NCBI RefSeq assembly: GCF_026261605.1
Contig: NZ_CP102486.1
Location: 124,001-188,000 of the forward strand
Source: Dechloromonas sp. A34
GTDB lineage: Bacteria > Pseudomonadota > Gammaproteobacteria > Burkholderiales > Rhodocyclaceae
Direction: 5' to 3'
DNA: 64,000 nucleotides
Positions within the stretch are counted from its first letter, which is position 1. Each line of letters starts with the position of its first letter. The notes below the pieces were generated by a model. The model was given only the letters and a program-made list of their open reading frames with translations, was not told the origin of the DNA and made no database searches. Shown piece by piece: positions 39,764 through 47,300 of this stretch. Made by a program: the position numbers and the translations under genes.

Positions 39764-40510
39764 ATGAACGAAACTACCGAATTTCCACTGGCTCCGGGAT
39801 CTTTCAAAGGCGAAAGCCGCGAGGTCGATGCCGGCGCCTGCTTTGACTGGCTGCAACAGGGCTGGGCGATGTTCCTGGTCAATCCCGGCATCTGGATCGG
39901 CAGTACGGTGCTGCTACTGATCATCCTGATGGCCATTTCCATCGTGCCCTTTTTCGGCCAGATCGCCGCCCATTTGCTGGTGCCTCTGTTCGGGGCAGGC
40001 ATGGTGCAGCTCTGCCGCCACATGTCCGGCGACGAGCCGCCACAGATCGGTGACCTGTTCGCCGGTTTTCGTCACAACGCCGGACCGTTGGTCATGGTCG
40101 GCGTCTTTTTTGCCGCCGGTGTCTTCGGGTTGGCCTTCATCGCCTTCCTGCTGATCAGCGGCGGCGTCTTCGGCGGGGCGGTGACCGGGCGCGTCGCCGG
40201 CTTCGGCATTGCGTTGGGCGGTGTCATGCTGGCCGGTCTGCTGGTCACGGTGCTTTCGGTGCCGATTATCATGGCCACCTGGTTCGCGCCGGCCCTGGTC
40301 TTCTTCCACGACATGAAGCCGGCTGCCGCGATGCGGGCGAGTTTCGATGCCGGGGCCAAGAACTGGTTGGCGATGGTGATTTTCGGGGTCTTCCTGGTGG
40401 TCGCCCTGTTCTTCGCAATGTTGCCGCTCGGTCTCGGGTTGTTGCTGTTGCTGCCGATTTTCTCGGGCGCGGTCTATGCGTCCTACCGCGACATTTTCGT
40501 GGGAGTCTGA
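39764..40510 (+). CDS. BPSS1780-type integral membrane protein
   Basis: The product is 248 residues. A soluble N-terminal stretch with REVDAGACFDWLQQGWAMF is followed by about six hydrophobic helices and the closing motif GAVYASYRDIFVGV. The W..F.NP pattern and the ASYRDIF ending match the membrane-protein family known in Burkholderia as BPSS1780. It is paired with a related protein immediately downstream (two-base gap), and the two share the YASYRDIF ending, so they look like an ancient duplication. Function is unknown. Confidence 0.78.
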   Translation: MNETTEFPLAPGSFKGESREVDAGACFDWLQQGWAMFLVNPGIWIGSTVLLLIILMAISIVPFFGQIAAHLLVPLFGAGMVQLCRHMSGDEPPQIGDLFAGFRHNAGPLVMVGVFFAAGVFGLAFIAFLLISGGVFGGAVTGRVAGFGIALGGVMLAGLLVTVLSVPIIMATWFAPALVFFHDMKPAAAMRASFDAGAKNWLAMVIFGVFLVVALFFAMLPLGLGLLLLLPIFSGAVYASYRDIFVGV

Positions 40511-40512
40511 GC

Positions 40513-41286
40513 ATGCGCGCCCAGACCGTTCCCTCTGGTGCCGGCTGGCGCTGGATTGCCACCGGCTTCGTCATCTTCCGGCGTAATCCACCAATGCTGG
40601 CCATGCTGGTCGTCTCTTACTGGCTGACCGTGATTTTCCTCAACGTCTTGCCGATCGTCGGCGCGCTGGCCGCCTCGATGGTCATTCCCGGCCTCTCGGT
40701 CGGCCTGATGCAGGCGGCACGTAATCTCGAGCGCCGGCAGCCGATCGGCCTGCAAACGCTGTACGGCGGCCTCAAGGAAAACACCAAGACCCTGCTCGCG
40801 CTGGGTGGGCTGTACCTGTTCTGCACGCTGGCCATTCTCGGCGCCTCCACCGTGGTCGATGGTGGCGAACTGCTGCGCTACATGCTGGCTTCCAACCGTG
40901 TCGAGCGCGCGGCGGTCGAGGATTCGGACTTTACTTTGGCGGCCTTGGTCGTCATGACCCTGTTGGTGCCGGTCATGATGGCCTACTGGTTCGCGCCGGT
41001 ACTGGCCGCCTGGCACCGCCTGTCGCTCGCCAAGTCGCTGTTTTTCAGCTTCGTCGCCTGCTGGATGAACTGGCGCGCCTTCCTCGCCTATTCGGTCGGC
41101 CTGCTGCTGGTCGCCGGTGTCCTGCCCGGCCTGCTGCTCGGTCTGTTGCTCATCCTCTTTCCCGGGGCGCAGGCCTTCATGACCGGCATCGTCATCGTGC
41201 CCATGGCGCTGATCGTGGCGCCGGCGATTTTTGCCAGTTTCTACGCCAGCTATCGCGACATCTTCGGCATTTCCGAAATTGTCTGA
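40513..41286 (+). CDS. BPSS1780-type integral membrane protein, second copy
   Basis: The product is 257 residues with about six hydrophobic helices. The N terminus carries the family start (GWRWIATGFVIFRRNPPML), and the C terminus FASFYASYRDIFGISEIV repeats the ending of the upstream protein. Such pairs may form a membrane complex, but nothing is established. The last eight bases overlap the likely start of nadD. Confidence 0.78.
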   Translation: MRAQTVPSGAGWRWIATGFVIFRRNPPMLAMLVVSYWLTVIFLNVLPIVGALAASMVIPGLSVGLMQAARNLERRQPIGLQTLYGGLKENTKTLLALGGLYLFCTLAILGASTVVDGGELLRYMLASNRVERAAVEDSDFTLAALVVMTLLVPVMMAYWFAPVLAAWHRLSLAKSLFFSFVACWMNWRAFLAYSVGLLLVAGVLPGLLLGLLLILFPGAQAFMTGIVIVPMALIVAPAIFASFYASYRDIFGISEIV

Positions 41287-41932
41287 GCCGCTCGGCCTGT
41301 TCGGCGGGACTTTCGACCCCGTGCATTTTGGCCACCTGCGGCTGGCCGAAGAGGCAATCGGGCACCTCGGCCTCGGCGGTGTACGCTGGATTCCGGCCGG
41401 GCAGCCGCCACACCGCGGTACGCCGCAGGTGACCGGGGCGCAGCGTCTGGCCATGGTGCAGGGTGCGACTGCCGGTAATGCTTGCTTTTCGGTCGATGCC
41501 AGCGAAGTTGAAGCGCCCGCCCCGAGCTATACCGTGCATACGCTGGAACGCCTGCGCGTCGAGCTAGGCAGCGAACGATCGTTGGTCCTGCTGGTCGGGG
41601 CCGATGCCTTTGCCGGACTGACCACCTGGCACCGCTGGTCGGATATTTTCTCCCTGGCCCATGTCGCCGTTTCGCACCGCCCCGGTTTTCCCATCGAACC
41701 GGACAGCCTGCCGGCCGAGCTGAGCGGCATATTCAACGCGCGCCGGCTGGCTGACGCCAGCGGCCTGCAAACGGCACCAGGCGGCCGGATTGCGACTTTT
41801 GCCATGACCCAGCTGGCGATTTCGGCAACCCAGATCCGCCAGCTGCTGTCCAACGGCCGTTCGGCCCGCTATTTGCTGCCGGACAGCGTTCTCGACTATA
41901 TTCAGACCCATCCCCTCTACAGAAACCCCTAA
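41279..41932 (+). CDS. nadD: Nicotinate-nucleotide adenylyltransferase
   Basis: The product is 217 residues from a TTG at 41279 (MSEPLGLFGGTFDPVHFGH); a TTG at 41231 would overlap the upstream gene by more than 50 bases. Motifs: GLFGGTFDPVHFGHLRLAE with the HxGH nucleotidyl-transferase site, WIPAGQPPHR, and the C-terminal ISATQIRQLL. It adenylates nicotinate mononucleotide for NAD synthesis. The stop and the rsfS start overlap by one base (TAATG). The nadD-rsfS-rlmH-maf order is a standard bacterial arrangement. Confidence 0.93.
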   Translation: MSEPLGLFGGTFDPVHFGHLRLAEEAIGHLGLGGVRWIPAGQPPHRGTPQVTGAQRLAMVQGATAGNACFSVDASEVEAPAPSYTVHTLERLRVELGSERSLVLLVGADAFAGLTTWHRWSDIFSLAHVAVSHRPGFPIEPDSLPAELSGIFNARRLADASGLQTAPGGRIATFAMTQLAISATQIRQLLSNGRSARYLLPDSVLDYIQTHPLYRNP

Positions 41933-42297
41933 TGGATATCCGCAAGCTGCAAAAAATCGTCGTCTCCGCCCTCGAAGACATCAAGGGCAAGGACATCGAA
42001 GTCATCAACACCGCCAAACTCACTTCGATGTTCGACCGCATCATCATTGCCACCGGTGATTCCAACCGCCAGGTCAAGGCGCTGGCCGGCAATGTTTCCG
42101 AGAAAGTCCGGGAAGCCGGCGGCGAAGTGCTGTCCACCGAAGGCGAAGATACCGGCGACTGGGTGCTGGTCGATCTGGGCGACATCGTCGTTCATGTCAT
42201 GCAGCCGATGGTGCGTCAGTACTACAACCTGGAAGAACTCTGGCAGAGCACACCGGCCCAGCGCCGCAAGGCGGCGGAGCAGGCTGCCGCTGAATGA
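41932..42297 (+). CDS. rsfS: Ribosome silencing factor RsfS
   Basis: The product is 121 residues of the Iojap/RsfS family: LQKIVVSALEDIKGKDIEVI at the N terminus, FDRIIIATGDSNRQVKALA, and the conserved DWVLVDLGDIVVHVM near residue 75, then RQYYNLEELW. It binds ribosomal protein L14 and blocks subunit joining in starvation. It is flanked by nadD and rlmH with overlapping codons. Confidence 0.95.
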   Translation: MDIRKLQKIVVSALEDIKGKDIEVINTAKLTSMFDRIIIATGDSNRQVKALAGNVSEKVREAGGEVLSTEGEDTGDWVLVDLGDIVVHVMQPMVRQYYNLEELWQSTPAQRRKAAEQAAAE

Positions 42298-42764
42298 AAC
42301 TGAGCGTGCTCGCTGTCGGCCATCGCCAACCCGGCTGGGTGAGCGAGGGCTGTGCCGAGTACCTCAAGCGCATGCCGCGCGAACTGCCGGCCAGCGTCAC
42401 CCAAATCAAGCCCGAACCGCGCGGTTCCAAAACTCGCGAGCAGCTGCTGGCGGCTGAAAAAGGCCGCATCCGCGAGGCGCTGGCGACCGGTTCGCGTATC
42501 GTCGTGCTCGATGAAAAGGGCGACGACCTGACCACGCTGAAGCTCGCCCGCCGGCTCGAGACCTGGATGCAGGACGGCCGTGACGTGGCGCTGCTGATCG
42601 GTGGGGCCGACGGCCTCGACGAAGAATTCAAGCAGCAGGCCGACGACAAGCTGCGCCTGTCCAGCCTGACCCTGCCGCACGGCATGGCTCGGCTGCTGTT
42701 GTGCGAACAGCTTTACCGGGCAGTCAGTGTCTTGAAAAACCATCCATATCATCGGGAGGGATGA
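42294..42764 (+). CDS. rlmH: 23S rRNA (pseudouridine1915-N3)-methyltransferase RlmH
   Basis: The product is 156 residues of the SPOUT (trefoil-knot) methyltransferase class. It has the LDEKGDDLTTLKLA segment, the SAM-binding ALLIGGADGLDEEF loop, and the C-terminal LSSLTLPHGMARLLLCEQL and YHREG that complete the knot. It methylates pseudouridine 1915 in helix 69 of 23S rRNA. The start overlaps the rsfS stop by four bases. Confidence 0.96.
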   Translation: MKLSVLAVGHRQPGWVSEGCAEYLKRMPRELPASVTQIKPEPRGSKTREQLLAAEKGRIREALATGSRIVVLDEKGDDLTTLKLARRLETWMQDGRDVALLIGGADGLDEEFKQQADDKLRLSSLTLPHGMARLLLCEQLYRAVSVLKNHPYHREG

Positions 42765-43366
42765 TGCGTCTCTATCTCGCTTCGCGCAGTCCGCGCCGCC
42801 GTGAATTGCTGACCCAGATGGGGATCGCCTTCGATACCATCGTTTTCCGCGACGGGACACGGGCTGATTCGCAAACCGACGAAACGCCCCACCCGGGCGA
42901 AGACCCAGTCGCCTACGTCGAGCGCATCGCCCGGGCCAAGGCCGAACACGGCCTGAAAATCATCTATGAACGCAAGCTGCCGCTACGGCCGGTGCTTTCG
43001 GCCGACACGACACTCGAGCTGGAAGGCCAGATCATCGGCAAGCCGGTAGATATGGCTGATGCGGTGAGCATCCTGCGCCGGCTTTCCGGCAAGACGCACC
43101 GCGTGCTGACCGGCGTGGCGGTGACCCACATGGAGCGCACCGAGTACGTGCTGTCGTCCAGCGAGGTGACTTTCCGCGAGCTCGACATCGAGGAAATCCG
43201 CCACTACGTGATGAGCGGTGAACCGATGGATAAGGCTGGTGCCTATGGTATCCAGGGCCGGGCCGGGATGTTCGTCGAGCATCTGGCGGGCAGTTTCAGC
43301 GGTGTCATGGGCTTGCCGGTCTGTGAAACTGGCGAACTGCTCAAGCGTTTCGGCTGGCGTTTTTAA
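42761..43366 (+). CDS. maf: Maf-family nucleoside triphosphate pyrophosphatase
   Basis: The product is 201 residues from the first of two adjacent ATGs (42761 or 42764), with the ribosome-binding site GGGAGGG inside rlmH. Motifs: LYLASRSPRRRELLTQMG, SADTTLELEGQIIGKP, LSGKTHRVLTGVAV and YGIQGRAGMFVEHLAGSFSG. Maf proteins hydrolyse modified or standard nucleoside triphosphates. The ribonuclease G gene that often follows maf is absent here; the next 230 bases hold no recognisable gene. Confidence 0.93.
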   Translation: MMRLYLASRSPRRRELLTQMGIAFDTIVFRDGTRADSQTDETPHPGEDPVAYVERIARAKAEHGLKIIYERKLPLRPVLSADTTLELEGQIIGKPVDMADAVSILRRLSGKTHRVLTGVAVTHMERTEYVLSSSEVTFRELDIEEIRHYVMSGEPMDKAGAYGIQGRAGMFVEHLAGSFSGVMGLPVCETGELLKRFGWRF

Positions 43367-43599
43367 GCGGCTTCTGCCAAAGACCCAGCCTTGCCCAGGT
43401 GCTCTGCGATCCCCTGACGACAAGCGGATACTGGGTCGGAACTCGGTAGCAGCAGGCATATCGCCTTGCCGCCTCAAACCGTCGGACTATGATGAAAAGG
43501 CGGGTGCCGTCCAGCCGGGTTCCGCAAGCCCCCGTTGACTTGGCATCGATCGATGTCGTCGTCTTGGGCGTGATTTCCTAAAAGGCAGGGGAGGTGTGC

Positions 43600-43842
43600 A
43601 TGCGCCGTACGATCTTTTTGCTATTGCTGGCTTGCTCGATGACCAGCCAGGCCGAGGTTTTCAAATGTCGCTCCCCATCCGGCGAAACGGTGTTCTCGGA
43701 TGTGCCCTGCGATGAGGGCGAGAAATTTGAAAAGGTGCGGCCCAGCGAATCGGTTTCCGATCCTGTCGCAGCAAAACGGGAGCTGGAACGCCAGCGCGCC
43801 TATGCCGAGCGCGTCGCGGCGGAAAACGAAGCCGTGCGCTAG
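43600..43842 (+). CDS. Small secreted DUF4124-type protein
   Basis: The product is 80 residues: a signal peptide (cleavage after about SQA), then EVFKCRSPSGETVFSDVPC, the short (D/E)-(I/V)-Y/F-K-C ... G ... YSD-PC pattern of DUF4124, and a charged helical tail (AAKRELERQRAYAERVAAE) that could form a coiled coil. Two cysteines frame the domain. A strong ribosome-binding site (GGGGAGG) precedes the ATG at 43600. Function is unknown. Confidence 0.75.
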   Translation: MRRTIFLLLLACSMTSQAEVFKCRSPSGETVFSDVPCDEGEKFEKVRPSESVSDPVAAKRELERQRAYAERVAAENEAVR

Positions 43843-44022
43843 TCCAGGGAAGGGGCAAGCAGTCTGCCGGAGTATGTCAGCCCATCGCCCTCCTGGCCTT
43901 CTGAAACACCGCGCTCTCCGTCGACATCGCCTTCATCGGCTCCAGCGCCACAGCCCAGGGATTCGCCGCCCATGCCGTCGACCCTGCATCTGCCTCGATC
44001 ATCGCCGCCGGTCAGCCGCTAG

Positions 44023-45093
44023 CTAGTCGGCGGTCGTACGTGCCGCCCTGATGTGGGCGGCGATGATGGCCGCCGCTGTTTCGACGCCTGACGGGGACGG
44101 CCGCGCGGTGGTGTGCTGACACCACAGATCGGCCAGGGCGGTGGCGAGATCGCCGCTCTGCAGTTGATGCGGGCTGATTTCCGCGCAGCAGGCATGGCCT
44201 TTCAGCCAGTCGATCAGGCAGTCCTGTTCCGGCCAGTCCTCGCGGCGCTGATAGAGGAGTGGCGTGCCGTTGCAGGCGGCCTCGGTGAAGGTGCCGTAAC
44301 CCGGCTTGGTGACGACGGCATCGATCGAGCAAAGCAGGTCGGTGAAACTCAGACCGAATTGTTCAAAAGTGATGGCGTCGGGATGGGCGCATTGCCAGTC
44401 GGCGGCGACCAGCCAGCGGACGCCGGGTAGGCGCGGCCAGCGCTCGACGGGTAGGCGATGGGCGATGCCGCCCATGGCGACCAGCACCGCCCGGTCGTCG
44501 CCGAGGCCGAGATCGTGTTTGCGGCCGAGGGCGGCAATCGGGCCGACCGGCTCGACATTGCCCAAGGCCTCCATCGCCATGCCCGGCGTCACCCGCAGGA
44601 AGGCCCGGGCGCTGCGGTAGGCGGCCAGCATCTGCTGGTGAATCGGTGGCGCCCAGCTTTCGTGGCCGAAGAAATGGGCAAACAGATCGGCCCAGTTCAG
44701 CGAACAGAGGCTAAGCGCCGGAATGCCGGCCTGCACCGCTCCAGCCAGCGGCAGGTAGCTGACGTTGGTCAGCACGAGGTCCGCCTGCAGCCCGGCCAGG
44801 AACCTGGCCTCCGCAGCCACCCGGGCCGGCCAGTCGGCGTGGGCCTGGCGATAGGCTGCGGCACTGGCCGGCCGGTCGATGCGCGTGGCGTCGATCATCA
44901 CGTAGCCGAAATCGGTGGCTGCCGCGATCAGCTCGAAGGGCGGCCGGATGCGTTGCCTCAACTTGGGTAGCGGCAGCCCGCTGCGCACGGTCAGCCGCAA
45001 GCCGGGGGCGATGGCGGCCAGGGCGTTGAGCACCGGGGCGGTAATCGCCAGGTGGCCGAAGCCATGGCTCGAAATGTCGACGAAGAGATGCAA
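44023..45093 (-). CDS. UGT/MurG-fold glycosyltransferase-like protein
   Basis: The product is 356 residues from a TTG at 45093, chosen because it has an AGGA ribosome-binding site at good spacing and gives LHLFVDISSHGFGHLAITAP at the N terminus. The SSHGFGHL loop, the NVSYLPLAGAVQAGIPALSL segment and the C-terminal domain with VLVAMGGIAHRLP and VTKPGYGTFTEAACNGTPLL match the nucleotide-sugar-binding half of the MurG/UGT fold, close to the N-terminal part of L-arabinokinase-like proteins. The substrate is unknown. It is the last gene after the paaF-like duplicate on the same strand, 32 bases away. A glycosylation role in phenylacetate metabolism is not established. Confidence 0.7.
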   Translation of the reverse strand: MHLFVDISSHGFGHLAITAPVLNALAAIAPGLRLTVRSGLPLPKLRQRIRPPFELIAAATDFGYVMIDATRIDRPASAAAYRQAHADWPARVAAEARFLAGLQADLVLTNVSYLPLAGAVQAGIPALSLCSLNWADLFAHFFGHESWAPPIHQQMLAAYRSARAFLRVTPGMAMEALGNVEPVGPIAALGRKHDLGLGDDRAVLVAMGGIAHRLPVERWPRLPGVRWLVAADWQCAHPDAITFEQFGLSFTDLLCSIDAVVTKPGYGTFTEAACNGTPLLYQRREDWPEQDCLIDWLKGHACCAEISPHQLQSGDLATALADLWCQHTTARPSPSGVETAAAIIAAHIRAARTTAD

Positions 45094-45125
45094 GCTATCC
45101 TCGCTCGGCTTGCCGCGGCGCCTCC

Positions 45126-45898
45126 TCAGCGGTTCCTGAACGTCGGCTTGCGCTTCTCGGCGAAGGCGGCCATGCCTTCCTTCTGGTCTTCCAGCGCGAA
45201 AGCGGCGTGGAAGACGCGGCGTTCGAAGAGCAGGCCCTCGTTCAACGAAGACTCGAAGGCGCGATTGACCGATTCCTTGATCATCATCACCACGGGCAGC
45301 GAGAAGCCGGCGATGGTCTGGGCAGCCTTCAGGGTTTCTTCCAGCAGCTGATCGGCCGGGATGATGCGGGCGACCAGGCCGGCCTTCTCGGCCTCGGCGG
45401 CATCCATCATGCGGCCGGTCAGGCACATGTCCATGGCCTTGGCCTTGCTGACGGCGCGCGGCAGGCGTTGCGTGCCGCCGGCCCGGGCAGGGTGCCGAGC
45501 TTGATTTCGGGTTGGCCGAACTTGGCGGTATCGGCGGCATAGATCATGTCGCACATCATCGCCATCTCGCAGCCCCCGCCCAGGGCGAAACCGGCGACCG
45601 CCGCGATCACCGGCTTCCTTGTCGTCTTGATGCGCTCCCAGTTGCGGGTGATGAAATCCGTCTGATAGGCGTGCATGTAGTCGAAGTCCTTCATGAAGCC
45701 GATATCGGCTCCGGCGGCGAAGGCTTTCTCATTGCCGGTGATGACAATGCAGCCGATATTTTCGTCGGCTTCATAAGCATCGATCGCGGCGCCGATGCCG
45801 TCGACCACGTCGTTGTTCAGCGCATTCATCGCCTCCGGGCGGTTGATGCGGATCAGGCCGACCTTGCCGATGATTTCGGTCAGTACCACTTGTGTCAT
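45126..45898 (-). pseudogene. Enoyl-CoA hydratase, PaaF-like, first copy, one-base frameshift
   Basis: Compared with the intact copy at 56086-56859 this gene lacks one base near 45482 (GCCCGGG where the other has GCGCCGGG). Correcting it gives a 257-residue crotonase-fold protein nearly identical to the second copy, differing by a handful of residues (for example MTQVVL for MSQLVL at the start, PTFRNR for PSFKNR at the end). The oxyanion-hole motifs [10 protein letters not shown] and [14 protein letters not shown] are intact. The frame break falls at [14 protein letters not shown], so the uncorrected N-terminal part reads through to an unrelated tail. The family hydrates 2,3-dehydroadipyl-CoA or similar enoyl-CoAs. 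Confidence 0.85.
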
Positions 45899-45909
45899 GT
45901 CTCTTCTCC

Positions 45910-45944
45910 AAAAAAATGGCCGCCGCGGGCGCACCCGGGCGGCC
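45910..45944 (-). terminator. Intrinsic-terminator-like hairpin upstream of the first paaF-like gene
   Basis: On the minus strand the stem GGCCGCC/GGCGGCC, extended inward by CCGG pairing with one bulge, is followed by A and seven T, directly before the GGAGA ribosome-binding site of the paaF-like gene. It sits 19 bases after the binding-protein stop, so it should reduce read-through into the hydratase gene. The same arrangement occurs at the second copy. Confidence 0.7.
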
Positions 45945-45963
45945 TGTCTGTTAACTGTGCTGC

Positions 45964-47109
45964 TTATTGGGCGACGGTCCAGTCGCCGTTCTTGACTTCC
46001 AGCATGCGGAAGGCGGAAAGGTCGAGGCCCATGTGATCGGTGGCGGACATATTAACCACGCCGCCGGTTCCGACATAGCCCTTGGTCGCCTCGATGGCGT
46101 CGCGCACCTTGGCCTTGTCGGTCGTGCCGGCGCGCTTGATGGCGTCGACGGCGAGCATCAGGCCGTCATAGGCATGGCCGCCGAAGGTCGACACGTCGGT
46201 TTTCCACTTCTCGGTGAAGGCCTTGGTGTAGGCGGTGACCACCGGCTTCTGCGGGTCCTTGGCGTCGAGCTTGCTGGCGACGAGCAGGGCAGCGGCCGGC
46301 AGACGCACGCCTTCGGCGGCCGGACCGGAGAGCTTGATGAACTCTTCGGAGGCAACCCCGTGGGCGTGGTAGAGCGGCAGCGTGATGCCCAGTTGCTTGT
46401 AGTTCTTGGTGGCGATCGCCGGGCCCTGGCCGAGACCGAAGATGAACACGGCCTGGACGCCCGGCGTCGTCTTGATCTTGGTCAGTTGCGGGCTCATGTC
46501 GGTATCTTTCGGACCGTAGGTTTCGTTGGCGACCAGGGTGATGCCGTACTTGCCGGCGACGCCCTCGGTTTCCTTTTTGCCGGATTGCCCGAAGCCGCTG
46601 GTTTCGGAGAGCAGGGCGACCTTGCTGATGCCGCGCTTCTTCATGTCCTCGAAGACTTTCTCGGCGGCCATGCGGTCGGTATGCGGGGTCTTGAAAATCC
46701 ACTTCTTGACCGGTTCGACGATGACCACGGCGCCGGCCAGCGAAATGAAGGGAATGCCGGCCTTGTCGACCAGCGGTGCCATCGACATCGTGGCGCCGGT
46801 GGTCGTGCCGCCGACCAGGATGTCGACTTTGTCGTCGTCGATCAGGCGCTTGGTAAAGCCGTTGGCCTTGCTGGCGTCGCTGCCGTCGTCGTAATGCACC
46901 AGTTCGAGCGGGCGGCCGAGAACGCCGCCCTTCTTGTTGATGTCCTCGACATACATCTGGATGGTTTTCAGTTCCGGATCGCCGAGGAAGGCGGCGGGGC
47001 CGGTGACCGAGAGCACCGAACCGATCTTGATCGGATCGGCAGCCAGCGCATTGAAAGCGCCGAGGGCCAGGGCGGCACCGGCGACGAGTTTCTTGAGCGA
47101 ATGATTCAT
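45964..47109 (-). CDS. Branched-chain-amino-acid-type ABC transporter substrate-binding protein, first copy
   Basis: The product is 381 residues from the ATG at 47109, with a GGAGGAGA ribosome-binding site and a signal peptide ending FNALAADPIKIG. It is a LivK/HAAT-type periplasmic protein: KIGSVLSVTGPAAFLGDPEL, VDILVGGTTTGATM, and PLVDKAGIPFISLAGAV. Its relative at 60728 inside the paa operon has the same length and most residues identical. In several betaproteobacteria such proteins are linked to uptake of aromatic acids, so phenylacetate or a related acid is a reasonable ligand, but no permease (LivHM) or ATPase (LivFG) gene is in the window. It has its own upstream region shared with a divergent gene. 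Confidence 0.88.
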   Translation of the reverse strand: MNHSLKKLVAGAALALGAFNALAADPIKIGSVLSVTGPAAFLGDPELKTIQMYVEDINKKGGVLGRPLELVHYDDGSDASKANGFTKRLIDDDKVDILVGGTTTGATMSMAPLVDKAGIPFISLAGAVVIVEPVKKWIFKTPHTDRMAAEKVFEDMKKRGISKVALLSETSGFGQSGKKETEGVAGKYGITLVANETYGPKDTDMSPQLTKIKTTPGVQAVFIFGLGQGPAIATKNYKQLGITLPLYHAHGVASEEFIKLSGPAAEGVRLPAAALLVASKLDAKDPQKPVVTAYTKAFTEKWKTDVSTFGGHAYDGLMLAVDAIKRAGTTDKAKVRDAIEATKGYVGTGGVVNMSATDHMGLDLSAFRMLEVKNGDWTVAQ

Positions 47110-47300
47110 GGATTTGTCTCCTCCGTTTGATTTTGTATTACGAATTGAGCAATGGATTCTATATAACAAGATAATGCTTGACTACACCTTATCAAAGACC
47201 AGGATGCCGTACCGGCAAACGCTGCGCCGAGCAACAGGCTACAAGCGATACAATATTTCAGTGTTAGTATTAATTTATGTAACACATTAAGCGGGCCGTC
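47110..47300. promoter_or_regulatory. Divergent AT-rich promoter region with a palindromic operator candidate
   Basis: This 191-base gap is far more AT-rich than its surroundings and separates two divergent genes. GTGTTA (47261-47266) and TAACAC (47280-47285) form a six-base inverted repeat with a 13-base spacer close to the start of the plus-strand gene, a plausible repressor site. The minus strand shows TTGATA followed 15-17 bases later by CATTAT/ATCTTG, a weak promoter for the binding-protein gene. No regulator gene is adjacent. Confidence 0.45.

Noticed and set aside
43367..43599. Gap after maf considered as a 6S RNA or other structured RNA
   Set aside because: I could not find a convincing closing stem or conserved core, and no terminator follows; no call made.
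43843..44022. Possible remnant of a coding sequence after the DUF4124 gene
   Set aside because: One frame gives a short protein-like stretch but starts and stops within it make it unsupported; no family recognised.
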